DNA from: WHTK01 sp965197795
GTDB taxonomy: Bacteria; Chloroflexota; Dehalococcoidia; DSTF01; WHTK01
Length of the DNA: 64,000 bases
Assembly: GCA_965197795.1 (NCBI GenBank)
Contig: OZ240228.1
Coordinates: 186,001-250,000 of the forward strand
Reading direction: 5' to 3'
Positions 36,520-46,072 of the stretch are shown piece by piece; the stretch's first letter is position 1, and every line of letters begins with the position of its first letter. Both the position numbers and the translations under genes were made by a program. The notes under the pieces were generated by a model. The model was not told the DNA's origin and searched no databases. It saw only the letters and a program-made list of their open reading frames with translations.

Positions 36520-37623
36520 AATCGCTTTCTTCAACTCATCTACGAAGTTGCGAGTATCTAGGTAGTAATTGGGGTAGGTTTGGCGAAGCGCCATTAGGGA
36601 TTCTGCCGAAACTAGCACAGCGTCCTGATGCCCACCATCATTGAAGGTGGCCCGCTCGATGCCTTGATAGTCAATCAATGCACGCTGTAAGTCATTCGCC
36701 TGATACCCAGTAATCTTGACCGTCCTGGCATCCGCGTCCAGTTCCACAAGGTAGTAGAAGGCCTTCTTGCCCGCGGTTGACTGGACATCAATGGCACTGG
36801 CGAACGCTTCCAAGTTGTCCGCAACGCGCAAATCCTCTGCATATCTCCTTAGGTCACTCTTGAGCGTCGCTCCATCCATAGGAGTCCGTGGTACAAGTGC
36901 GCAGTCTTCCTTTAGTGCGAACTGCGATCCTATGAGGGCAAAGAAGCGCTTCCAATTCCTTGTCCCTCTACCAGCTTTGAGAGCTTGTCGTGTGAATATA
37001 TCGACGGTCTCCACGGCTGTTGCCCAAGTATGCTGTAGTTGTGAGCGGAACTGCATTTCAATTCGATAGCCGTCATACTCTGGTCGCCGCTCACTTCCGT
37101 AACTAAAAATGAGATGGACGCCCCGATACCCAGAAGGTTTCGGTCCACGAATGTAGTCATTGGTATAAAGGAGGTCGTGGCGGCGAGTATATTCCTGATA
37201 TGCCTCAACCAGGTCATCTACCTTTTCAACTGAACTAAGCACCGCCCTACAACCTGCTATGTCTTGCATCTCTGAGAGCGTGAATTTGTCCTTATACTTA
37301 CGAAGCTTGCTATAAATAGCGGGGAAGCGCTTTAAGCGCTGAACGACAAGGGAGTGCTTCTCGACATCGTCAGCCTTGGATCGCAAAGTTGTCTGAAAGA
37401 CGTTTAATGGATGGCCATGTGCGGCTCGCCAACTATCGAGAACGTCGAGCGCAGTAGTTAGCCGACGGGAGTCCCCGGGTTCGCGCGATCCTTGGTTAGC
37501 TGCCCACCGCAGCAATTCGTTGCCAGCCTCGTTAACCTCTTCAGGGTTGAAGTGCGGGACAGCAAAGGGCATAAGGCACCTGCCACGGCCAGCCAAGTTG
37601 GTCTGACTACTAACCTTAGCCAT
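36514..37623 (-). CDS. RelA/SpoT nucleotidyltransferase-domain protein (transposon passenger; possible toxSAS)
   Basis: 369 residues. The synthetase-like core shows RLKRFPAIYSKLRKYK, LSEMQDIAGCRAVLSSVEKV, DYIRGPKPSGYRGVHLIFSYG and IEMQFRSQLQHTWATAVETVD, the typical R-x-x-D/IAG-R...GYR-x-H...Q-x-R-xxxQHxWA order. A C-terminal domain of about 140 residues (YYLVELDADARTVKITGY) has no clear match. Single-domain members make alarmones or pyrophosphorylate tRNA 3' ends, and many are toxins in phage defence (toxSAS, CapRel). No partner antitoxin gene is seen beside it. Lower GC than the surroundings. Confidence 0.85.
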   Translation of the reverse strand: MAKVSSQTNLAGRGRCLMPFAVPHFNPEEVNEAGNELLRWAANQGSREPGDSRRLTTALDVLDSWRAAHGHPLNVFQTTLRSKADDVEKHSLVVQRLKRFPAIYSKLRKYKDKFTLSEMQDIAGCRAVLSSVEKVDDLVEAYQEYTRRHDLLYTNDYIRGPKPSGYRGVHLIFSYGSERRPEYDGYRIEMQFRSQLQHTWATAVETVDIFTRQALKAGRGTRNWKRFFALIGSQFALKEDCALVPRTPMDGATLKSDLRRYAEDLRVADNLEAFASAIDVQSTAGKKAFYYLVELDADARTVKITGYQANDLQRALIDYQGIERATFNDGGHQDAVLVSAESLMALRQTYPNYYLDTRNFVDELKKAIS

Positions 37624-37664
37624 CGTAGCCCCCGTGACTTACTGAGTCAACTAGGTTGTTTCCC

Positions 37665-40600
37665 TTGCGAGGTCCCTTGTGGCGAGGAACTCGTCGATTA
37701 TCGAGGCAGCTTCTTGGTGACGGCCTGAGTATTCCAGGTAGATAGCACGCTGAGCAGCAAAGACGCCGCCGAGTGCCCATAGGTGAGTCGGCTCGGCAAT
37801 GCCCGCGAGCGCTTCTTCCGGCCGACCGAAATAGAGTAATGCTCGGCGTTCTACCTGGCCCGCCAATTGACGACCGACAGGTGCAATGCCGGCGCTTTCT
37901 GCAAACCCTCGCATCTCCGCGCCGAGCGCTAGGCAGTCCTCAAGGGCCCCATCCATGGCCGCAAGCACAGCACTTAAACCAAGCTCAACCAGCCTGACAG
38001 CGGGTCTCGGGACCCGATCCGCCAGCTCATGGCAACGAGACGCCGCCATCTCCGCCCGTGTTCGGTCGCCCCACATTAGAGCCGTAAAGAAGCAGGAAGA
38101 CCATAGAAGCTCTAAGTCATGTGCATACCCTTCGGGTACGGGCTGAGCCCAGACCACTTCAGCAGCCTTGAGCCTCTCATCGATGTCTTCCACTGGCGCA
38201 TTCTGCCCTATGACAATAGTCCTTGCGGCAGTCAAAGTCTCACGAAAATCCTGGAGATTCTGAGCCGTTGCGAAGGAGCGCAGATTGATGCGCCAGGCTT
38301 CATAGTCCCTGCCTTTCCCTCTCAGTACAGTGGCTAGCGCATCATCCGCCACGAGCCGGTGGATGGTGTCGGGGGGGGGGGGTACTCATCCGCGCGCGAG
38401 GCCCAGAGCTCCCGTAATGTCTCATCCGAATCACGCATACCGCTTCGATTAAGGGGGACTACGGCACTCCAGGCGACCGTACAAGCGCGTGGCGCGTGCT
38501 CGTCGCCCAGGAGAACGCCTATCTGGAAGGCCTCCTCAGCGATAGACACGGCACGCTCGGGCCCGCCGCTCTGTGTCAGCGATTCAGCGAGAGAGATCAG
38601 CAAGTCACAACGCTTCGCCTTGTCGTCCGGGTCAATGATGTTCTGTACCTCCAGTGCTCGCTCCAGATGACGCACGGCTTCGCCATACGCGAACACCGAG
38701 ATAGCACGGTTCGCTGCCAGCTCGCCATACTCGATAGCCCTTTCCAGGTCAGCGCGGTCTGTTGACTGCCCGAAGTGCTCAGCCAGCTCGGCAGCGTGCT
38801 CCTCACGGCGTGAGGCGTACTGGGCCTCCAGAGCACGGGCGACCTCCTGATGGAGACTGAGGCGACGCGGTGCAATCATCTCCTCGTAAAGCGACTGCCG
38901 GAAGAAGGCATGCGCAAACCGGTAGCGCACGGCACCGGGCAACGACCGCTCTTCCAGTACTCCAACCCGCACCGCTTCCTCAATGCCCGTCAGTAGGTCG
39001 TCTTCGCTGAGGCCCGCCACTCCGCGCAGCGTCTGTAGGTCAAAGTCACGGCCGACGGCGGCCGCAACGGAGAGAAGTCGGTTACAGCTCTCGCTCAAGC
39101 GGGACAGGCGCTTACCCACCACGTCCCGCAGTCCCTCGGGTAAGCCGGTGCTGGGGCCGGTACCCTCGGACAGCACGTAACGACCTCCCTCGCGTACCAC
39201 CAGGCCTTCCTCGACCATGTAGCGCATGACCTCCTGGACGAAGAGGGGATTGCCTTCCGTCTGACGATGAATAGCCTCCGCCCGTGCCCATGAGACGTCC
39301 TGGCCCCGGAGAGAAACGTGCATGCGGTGCACCTCGTCCACCGTGAGTCCGCGTAACGGAAGCCGGAGGAAGGTTTCGCTACGTCTCAGCTCTGCCAACG
39401 TCGCCGACAGTGGATGAGCGCGGTCAACCTCCACGTCGCGGTAGGTGCCTACCACTAACAGTCGGGAGCCGTGGAGGTTACGTGAGAGATGGAGCAGCAA
39501 GTCTAGCGTGCCACTGTCGGAGTCGTGCAGGTCTTCGAGGACGAGGAGTAACGGCTGCACCGTTGTGGCGTTGCGCAGGAAGCCTGTTACTGCCTGTAGA
39601 AGACGGTAACGCTCCTCCTCCGGGTCACCGAGGGGCTGCAGCTCCACCTGAACGCGGTCACGCACCTCAGACACGATGCGAGCGACCTCAGCTGCACCGG
39701 TACCCAGGTCAGACTTGAGTCCATCAGGCTCGCGCTCTAAGACGTAGGTGCGCAGAGCCTCGATGAACGGTAGGTAAGGTAAGGAATGCGAGCCCTCCTC
39801 ATAGCAGTGACCGACCAGCGTCTTACCACCTCGCAGCGCAGCGTAAGTGGCTAATTGCTCACAGACCGATGTCTTGCCGATGCCGGGTTCACCTACGACC
39901 ATCGCCAGCGAACCCTGACCGGACAGGGCCGTGTCGAAGGCTTTCTGTAGCTGTTGCAGCTCCTGCTCGCGCCCGACGAAGGTCCTCTGGTAGGTCGGTC
40001 ATGCGCGTGCGGTGTCTCCTCGACGTGCTGCAAACTCGCTCCGCCCGGGCTGGCAGCGTTCTCCAGCGCCTCCCTGACTTCCGCGGCTGATGTCGGTCGC
40101 CCACCAGCGTCCTTCTCCAACAGCCTGAGGATCAAAGCCTCCAGCCCCGCAGGGGCAGTCGGGTCGGTGCCAGGTCGGCGCCACCGGCGGCGTGTTGAGG
40201 TGCTGGCCGATGATCGCCACGTGCTCGTCACCGACGAAGGGGGGCCGGCCGCAGACCATCTCGTACAGCATCGCCCCCAGGGAGTAGAGGTCACTCTGCG
40301 GTGTTACCTCCCCTCCCATGGCCTGCTCCGGTGGCATGTAGCTCACCGTGCCCACCATCATCCCCGCCTGGGTGAGGCGGCTACGGTCTACGGCTACGGC
40401 TAGGCCAAAGTCACCGATCATCGCCCGGCCGTCCTCTGCCAGCCAGACGTTACCTGGCTTTAGGTCGCGGTGGATGATGCCCTTCTCGTGCGAGAACTCC
40501 AGGCCCATACAGGTCTCGGTGGCTATCTTGACCGCCTGCTCTATCGAGAGTTTGTGGTCTTCTGCCTGCTCAATGACGCCTTCTACGTCGCCACCGGGTA

Positions 40601-41090
40601 GCACGGGCAGGATGAGGTAGGGCTGACCGTTCTCTTGACCGATGTCGTAGACGGTGACGATGTGGGGGTGGGAGCCGAGGCGTCCCATGGCCTGGGCTTC
40701 ACGGGTTATGCGCTGTCTGGCCTGTTCGTCCAAGCCTTCGGTCTTGATCAGGGCGAAAGCGACGTCACGGTCGAGCTGGGTGTCGTGGGCCAGGTAGACG
40801 CGCTTCTTACCGCCCTCGCCCAGGAAGCGTTTGACCTCGTAGCGACCAGAGGCGAAGGAGGTGGGCTGAGGTGCGGTACGGGCAGGTGGCGTCGGGGTCT
40901 GAGTATCGGGCAAAACCAAGACAGATCTCTCGGCAGCCGCCAGGAAAGCCTTCGCGTCGGCATTCTCTGGGTCAAAGGCGAGGATGCCTTGGGCTTTCTG
41001 GCGGACTGATTCCCAATCGAGTTGGTCAGCCGCCTCCTCGGCTTCGTCAAGGAGACGATTAATACGACCCTGAATACGTTCACTGGTCAC
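37665..41090 (-). pseudogene. Ser/Thr protein kinase-AAA ATPase-TPR regulator, broken by frameshifts and IS insertion
   Basis: From 41090: a short helical lead, then a kinase domain (FLGEGGKKRVYLAHD, HRDLKPGNVWLAEDG, GDFGLAVAVD, GTVSYMPPEQA). The kinase frame breaks near 40190 and continues as AGLEALILRLLEKDAGGRPT. It breaks again near 39950 into FVGREQELQQLQKAFDTAL, then the AAA domain with Walker A VGEPGIGKTS and Walker B LLLVLEDLHDSDSG. TPR-like helices follow; a 12-G tract at 38371 causes another shift. The piece ends at the IS1595-type element and its tail lies at 34908-35344. The layout (PknK/LuxR-like signalling ATPase of about 2,000 codons less) is common in Chloroflexota and Actinobacteria. 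Confidence 0.8.
38371..38382. repeat. Run of 12 G (poly-C in the coding strand)
   Basis: Encodes a Pro run in the kinase-AAA-TPR gene. The reading frame changes exactly here: one more base would restore it. It could be a slippage (phase-variable) site or a homopolymer sequencing error. Confidence 0.85.
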
Positions 41091-41280
41091 AGTGTCGTGA
41101 TTCTGTCGCTGGCGAGTCAGGGTGTCAAACGGAAAGGTTACTCACCGGCTGGTCGGTCAGCAGGAGGCGGATCTACAGGTAAACGCAAGTCAATTCGCGA
41201 AATATCTGGACAAGAACTGTTGAAGTGAGATACTTGGACGACGAAACCTCTTCAATGGAGACTTCAGGAGGATAGCAATC

Positions 41281-42606
41281 ATGCTGACAAAAGAAGATAA
41301 CGAGCTCATAAACCAGGTCGGTCCGGGTACTCCGATGGGGAATCTGCTGCGGCGCTATTGGGTTCCCGCGCTCCTCTCAGAAGAGCTATCGACTTCGGAT
41401 TGCGAGCCCGTCGAAGTGCGGCTACTGGCTGAGGACCTCGTCGCCTTCCGCGACACGGAGGGCAGAGTCGGCCTGATTGATTCCTGCTGTCCTCACCGCG
41501 GCAGTGGCATGTTCTACGGCCGCAACGAAGAGGGCGGCCTGCGCTGCGTTTACCACGGATGGAAGTACGACGTGAACGGCCAATGCATTGATATGCCTTC
41601 GGAGCCGCCGACCAGCAACTTCAAGGACAGGCTGAAGATTCCCGCTTATCCTGTGCATGAGTCTGGCGGCATCGTCTGGACCTACATGGGGCCGCCGGAA
41701 ACGATGACGGGCTTTCGCGATTTCGGCACCGAGAACTTACCGCGTGAGCGATGGCAAGCAAGGAAGCAGTTCCAGCCCATGAGCTGGCTGCAGTGGATGG
41801 AGGGCCTCATGGACACCACCCACAACTCCTGGCTACACCACTGGAAGGGCAGACTCGCTCTGGAAGACGACGGCTCCGACACGCCCGGCGTCTACAACTC
41901 GAATACCGGAATGCAGAAGTTCTGGGGTTACGACCAGGCCCCGGAGATTCGTGTGCACGAGGCTTGGCACGGCTTCCGAGCGACGGGCTTGCGCAAGACC
42001 CCCAACGGCAACACTCACGCTCGGCTCTATGCCTTCGTGATGCCCTACCTCTGCGGACCAGGTGGACGAAGCTTCATCGTCCCGCGCGATGAGAACACGG
42101 TCTACGACTATCACTTCGCGACGGTCCACGATGACCTGTGGAGCGAGGTCGTAATGGACGGGGGGGATTTCTTCGGGCAGCGGCGGCGTCCCATTCCCGG
42201 GCAACCGTACGGGCCTGACAACATCGACCGCAACTTGGCGAACAAGTTCCTCATCGACCGTGAGTTGCAGAAGGACGGTACGATCTTCACTGGCATCACC
42301 AGCACCAACGCTCAAGATGTGATGGCGCGACAAACGTCGTACACCGATCGGACAAAGGAACACCTTGGCAGCCTCGACCGGAAGATCATTCTCGTGCGCC
42401 GGATGTTGATCAACGCGGCAAAGAACCTGGCCCGCGGCGTCGAGCCGCCGGTGACCGACCCGTCGCTGCCCTACGACAAGATCGGCTCACCAAGTAAGGT
42501 TCTGGCGCCGGGCGAAGACTGGACGATCCTCGGGTCCGAGCTCGACCCTATTTACGAGGGCGCAAGGCCGGGCGCCGTGGCCGCGCCGCCGCCGCTCGCG
42601 ACTTAA
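41281..42606 (+). CDS. Rieske aromatic ring-hydroxylating oxygenase, alpha subunit
   Basis: 441 residues. The N-terminal Rieske domain has SCCPHRGSGMFYGRNEEGGL then CVYHGWKYD. The catalytic domain has the mononuclear iron site around MEGLMDTTHNSWLHHW (D-x-x-H-x4-H). The N-terminus LTKEDNELINQVGPGTPMGNLLRRYWVP is typical of the phthalate/vanillate-type group. A close paralogue is at 48626-49999, outside the island. It needs a reductase/ferredoxin; the pair at 26821-28403 is a candidate. The start follows AGGAGG. Confidence 0.92.
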   Translation: MLTKEDNELINQVGPGTPMGNLLRRYWVPALLSEELSTSDCEPVEVRLLAEDLVAFRDTEGRVGLIDSCCPHRGSGMFYGRNEEGGLRCVYHGWKYDVNGQCIDMPSEPPTSNFKDRLKIPAYPVHESGGIVWTYMGPPETMTGFRDFGTENLPRERWQARKQFQPMSWLQWMEGLMDTTHNSWLHHWKGRLALEDDGSDTPGVYNSNTGMQKFWGYDQAPEIRVHEAWHGFRATGLRKTPNGNTHARLYAFVMPYLCGPGGRSFIVPRDENTVYDYHFATVHDDLWSEVVMDGGDFFGQRRRPIPGQPYGPDNIDRNLANKFLIDRELQKDGTIFTGITSTNAQDVMARQTSYTDRTKEHLGSLDRKIILVRRMLINAAKNLARGVEPPVTDPSLPYDKIGSPSKVLAPGEDWTILGSELDPIYEGARPGAVAAPPPLAT

Positions 42607-42624
42607 CCGAAGCTCCCACGAACG

Positions 42625-42654
42625 ACGCAGGCTGGCCTGCTGGTCAGCCTGCGT
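42625..42654 (+). terminator. Terminator after the Rieske oxygenase
   Basis: A 10-bp perfect stem ACGCAGGCTG/CAGCCTGCGT with a 10-base loop, 19 bases after the stop, followed by TCATTC. Confidence 0.65.
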
Positions 42655-42739
42655 TCATTCACCACGACAGAACTTCGACTTTCGCGGACAACAAACGACA
42701 TCGAGGTTCGGTCGTTCTCCACCGTCGGTTATCGAGTAG

Positions 42740-42795
42740 TTACGCCTTCAGCAGCCCCGACGCCCCAGCGCAAGCTGCATTTCGTGTCCTGGGGC
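42740..42795 (-). pseudogene. Scar of a kinase-AAA-TPR gene tail
   Basis: On the minus strand MQLALGRRG and, one base shifted, GLLKA with TAA: the same ending as the tail at 34908 (MKMQPALDRALRRRGLLKA). Only about 18 codons remain. Confidence 0.5.
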
Positions 42796-42824
42796 TAGCG
42801 TCGACGGACGCGAGTCCCACACGA

Positions 42825-43019
42825 TCAAGCGATAGTGTCCCGTCGTCTGCCCCTGAGCGCACGCCTGAGGTTTCCAATCTCAGCCTGCAGACCGAGCTCC
42901 TCGTGACCCGCTAGCATCTCCAGGATTTCGATGCGTTCCTGCTTGGCGCGCACGTGGCAGTCAAGCTGACGGATCAGCGATCTTGTCGCGACCGAGCCTA
43001 ACCGGTCGAACGCGACCAC
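42825..43019 (-). pseudogene. Fragment of an unidentified protein, repeated in part at 48250-48330
   Basis: 64 codons: MVAFDRLGSVATRSLIRQLD, then a coiled-coil-like stretch ending EIGNLRRALRGRRRDTIA. The beginning faintly resembles serine-resolvase segments (VxAFDRLGRS), but this is weak. The last 30 codons and the following bases are repeated in diverged form near 48250-48330, also at an intergenic spot, so it is a remnant of a repeated gene rather than an active one. Confidence 0.4.
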
Positions 43020-43089
43020 GACGTCATCGTGTGACGGGGCTCACGTCTGGATTGTTGGCAGCTCTCTAATCCACCCGTACGATTCGTAT

Positions 43090-46002
43090 GTGGAAGCCGA
43101 CATTCAGGAACTCGCGCTTGGCCTGCTTGAGACGTCGCAGCAACGTGAACCGATCACGTTAACCCCGGCCTGGTGGCAGGCGCGCCTGCTGGAATGGGCC
43201 ACCGGGGATCCCAAGTTCCGCGTTAAGCTGCTGCGTTTCGTCGATGTTTTGCCTTCGCTGCGGACAAGTGGAGCACTGGCCGATCACATCCGTCAGTACT
43301 TCCGTGACGAGTCGCCCTTCTTGATCCAGGCGGGAGCACAGCTGGCGACGCCAGTTCTCTTCCGCCCGGTGGTATCGCGCGTGGTGCGTGAGGGCGTGCT
43401 GGCAATGGCGCACCGTTTCATCGCTGGGGAAACGGCGGAGGACGCGATACCCCGATTGCAGGCGCTGGCGAAGGAGGGCGTCGGATACACGGTCGACTTG
43501 CTGGGCGAGGCCACGTTGTCGGAGCGAGAGGCCGACGTATACCTCGATCGATACGAGAGCCTGCTGCGGACACTGGTACAGGAGAGCCCTGGGCCGCAGG
43601 CGGGCGTCTGGCAGGGCGTCCCGCCGGTGAACCTGTCGGTAAAGCTGACGGCGTTATACCCGCACTTCGAGACAGCAGCGCCGGAGCACATTAGCCGAGC
43701 CGTGCAGGCACGTTTGGGGCCGCTACTACAGCTGGCGAAGCAGCACGGCGCCTTCGTCAACGTGGACATGGAGCAGTACGCCTACCGCGACCTGATTCAG
43801 CGGGTGCTCGCCGACGCAGTGCTGGAAACGGAGATGCGCGACTACCCGCACTTCGGAGTCGTGGTACAGGCGTACCTGAAGACGGCGGAGCAGTCGATCG
43901 AGTTCCTGAGGGAGCTGGCGCGGCAGCGGGGCTCAGCGCTGACGGTACGGCTGGTCAAAGGTGCCTACTGGGACGAGGAGCGCATCGTAACGGCGCAGAA
44001 CGGCTGGCCGGTCCCCGTCTACGAGGACAAGGCGGCAACCGACGCATCGTTCGAACGGTGTACAGATCTGCTACTGGACGCGTGGCCCCATCTCGAACTT
44101 GCGGTTGGCAGTCATAACCCGAGGTCGATCGCGCAGGCCATCGTCAAGAGCCGTGAACGAGGGTTGGAGAACGAGGTCGAGTTCCAGATGCTCTACGGCA
44201 TGGCCGATACGTTGCGCCAGGCGGTGGCCGAGCAGGGCTTTCGCACGCGGATTTACGTGCCAGTGGGCGCGATTATTCCCGGCATGGCTTACCTAGTGCG
44301 GCGACTCTTGGAGAACACGTCGAACCAGTCGTGGTTCGTCAAGGAATCGCTGGAAGTGACACCGGAAGAGGTCGTGCAGCCGCCGACCCCCGCGCCGCAG
44401 TCCAGCCCGGAAGCAGTCGGCAGCGGATTCCGAAATACCGGGCTTGCGGCGTTCCACGAGCCTGACCAGCGGGACGCAATGTCGTCGGCGCTGAAGCGCA
44501 TGCGCAGCGAGTTCGGCGGAGTGCAGCCGCTGCTGCTTGCCACTCGTCCCGTGCACGACGGGCCGAAGATCGAGATACGCTGCCCGGCGGAGCCTTCGCT
44601 GGTCCTGGGACAGGTGGCGCAGGCCACGATTGCTGACGCCACAACGGCTGTTGAGGCGGCGAAGGCGAGCTTCGACGAGTGGCGTGGGTTGGGCGTCAAG
44701 GGGCGGGCGGCGATCCTGCGACAGGCGGCATCGGTGATGCAGGAGCGGCGCTTCGAGTTGGCGGCGCTGATGGTCTACGAGAGCGCGAAGCCGTGGCGCG
44801 AGGCGGACGGCGATCTTGCGGAGGCCTGCGACTACCTGCGTTACTACGCCGAACAGGCTGAGCGCCTCATGCGCCCTGAGCGGCTCGGCTCGGTGCTGGG
44901 CGAGGAGAACGTCTACCTGAGAGAACCGCGCGGCGTGACGGCCGTCATTGCACCTTGGAACTTCCCGCTGGCGATCATCACTGGCATGTCTTCGGCGGCG
45001 TTGATTGGCGGCAACTGCGCGATCTTGAAGCCGTCTGAGCAGTCACCCTTGATCGCCGCCAAGCTGGTAGAGATCCTTCGCGAATCCGGAGTGCCGGACG
45101 GTGCGGTTCAGTACCTGCCTGGAGCCGGCGCGGAGGTTGGACGAGCTCTCGTAGAAAGCGCCGGTGTGGATACGATTGCGTTCACCGGCAGCAAGGAGGT
45201 TGGGCTCGACATCGTCCGGCGAGCGGCGCAGCCAAAGAGCGACCAACGCAACGTAAAGCGCGTCATCGCCGAGATGGGCGGTAAAAACGCCGTTATCGTG
45301 GACGAGGACGCCGACCTGGACGAGGCCGTGGCGGGAGTTGTCAGTTCGGCATTCGGTTACGCAGGTCAGAAATGCAGCGCCTGCAGCCGGCTCATCGTGG
45401 TTGGGACCGCTTACATAGAAGCTGTGGACCGGCTCGCTGCCGCTATCGAGAGCCTCATAGTGGGGCATCCTGAGGATTCTGCGACTTTCGTACCGCCGGT
45501 GATCGACCAGGATGCGAAGCAGAGAATCGAGCGCTACATCGAGCAAGGAAGGCAGACGGCAAGACTGCTGGCGCAGGCCACCGTGCCGGATTCAGACGGC
45601 TACTTCGTCGGCCCGGCCGCTTTCGTCGATGTGGACCCCACTAGTCCCTTGGCCCGCGATGAGGTCTTCGGACCGGTGCTATCGATCTTTTACGCACGGG
45701 ACATGGACGCTGCGCTGGCGCTGGCGATGGACTCCGAGTTCGCGCTGACAGGTGGACTGTTCTCTCGCAACCCACGCAACATCGAGAAAGCAAAGCAGGC
45801 GTTTCGGGTCGGCAATCTGTATGTGAACCGCACGATAACAGGCGCAAAGGTCGGCCGTCAGCCGTTCGGCGGCCTGGGGATGTCGGGCGTGGGTGACAAG
45901 GCTGGCGGTCCCGATTACATTCTGCAGTTCCTCAGCCCACGCACGATTGCTGAAAACACGGCCCGTCGGGGCTTTGCGCCGCGTGCAGAATATGACGCCT
46001 GA
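43090..46002 (+). CDS. putA: Bifunctional proline dehydrogenase/L-glutamate gamma-semialdehyde dehydrogenase
   Basis: 970 residues, GTG start. The N-terminal FAD-dependent PRODH barrel shows RLVKGAYWDEERIV, GSHNPRSIAQAI, EFQMLYGMADTLRQAV and RIYVPVGAIIPGMAYLVRRLL. The C-terminal aldehyde dehydrogenase shows APWNFPLAIITGM, FTGSKEVGLDIV, the catalytic Glu in VIAEMGGKNAVIVDED and the catalytic Cys in GYAGQKCSACSRL. It turns proline into glutamate through P5C with channelling. The next gene is an AgrE-type enzyme that makes proline from arginine, so the pair forms a complete arginine-to-glutamate route. The organisation lacks the DNA-binding domain of enterobacterial PutA. Confidence 0.94.
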   Translation: MEADIQELALGLLETSQQREPITLTPAWWQARLLEWATGDPKFRVKLLRFVDVLPSLRTSGALADHIRQYFRDESPFLIQAGAQLATPVLFRPVVSRVVREGVLAMAHRFIAGETAEDAIPRLQALAKEGVGYTVDLLGEATLSEREADVYLDRYESLLRTLVQESPGPQAGVWQGVPPVNLSVKLTALYPHFETAAPEHISRAVQARLGPLLQLAKQHGAFVNVDMEQYAYRDLIQRVLADAVLETEMRDYPHFGVVVQAYLKTAEQSIEFLRELARQRGSALTVRLVKGAYWDEERIVTAQNGWPVPVYEDKAATDASFERCTDLLLDAWPHLELAVGSHNPRSIAQAIVKSRERGLENEVEFQMLYGMADTLRQAVAEQGFRTRIYVPVGAIIPGMAYLVRRLLENTSNQSWFVKESLEVTPEEVVQPPTPAPQSSPEAVGSGFRNTGLAAFHEPDQRDAMSSALKRMRSEFGGVQPLLLATRPVHDGPKIEIRCPAEPSLVLGQVAQATIADATTAVEAAKASFDEWRGLGVKGRAAILRQAASVMQERRFELAALMVYESAKPWREADGDLAEACDYLRYYAEQAERLMRPERLGSVLGEENVYLREPRGVTAVIAPWNFPLAIITGMSSAALIGGNCAILKPSEQSPLIAAKLVEILRESGVPDGAVQYLPGAGAEVGRALVESAGVDTIAFTGSKEVGLDIVRRAAQPKSDQRNVKRVIAEMGGKNAVIVDEDADLDEAVAGVVSSAFGYAGQKCSACSRLIVVGTAYIEAVDRLAAAIESLIVGHPEDSATFVPPVIDQDAKQRIERYIEQGRQTARLLAQATVPDSDGYFVGPAAFVDVDPTSPLARDEVFGPVLSIFYARDMDAALALAMDSEFALTGGLFSRNPRNIEKAKQAFRVGNLYVNRTITGAKVGRQPFGGLGMSGVGDKAGGPDYILQFLSPRTIAENTARRGFAPRAEYDA

Positions 46003-46072
46003 AAGATCCGGCACGGTAAATGACCCCAAGCCTACGTACCAGAAGCTAACCGCCTGAGCACGGAGAATCCTT

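Larger units (their letters stand above)
35345..37664 (+). mobile_element. IS1595-type transposon with a RelA/SpoT-domain passenger gene
   Basis: The 22-bp perfect terminal inverted repeats are AACAACCTAGTTGACTCAGT plus AA at 35347-35368 and its complement at 37639-37660. The element is flanked by 8-bp direct repeats TTGCGAGG (35337-35344 and 37665-37672), the target duplication length of the IS1595 family. It contains a transposase, a 44-residue ORF and, on the other strand, a RelA/SpoT-domain gene. It splits a kinase-AAA-TPR gene. Confidence 0.9.

Noticed and set aside
42825..43019. Active serine resolvase
   Set aside because: Only a faint match to a short internal segment; the catalytic Ser region and DNA-binding domain are absent.
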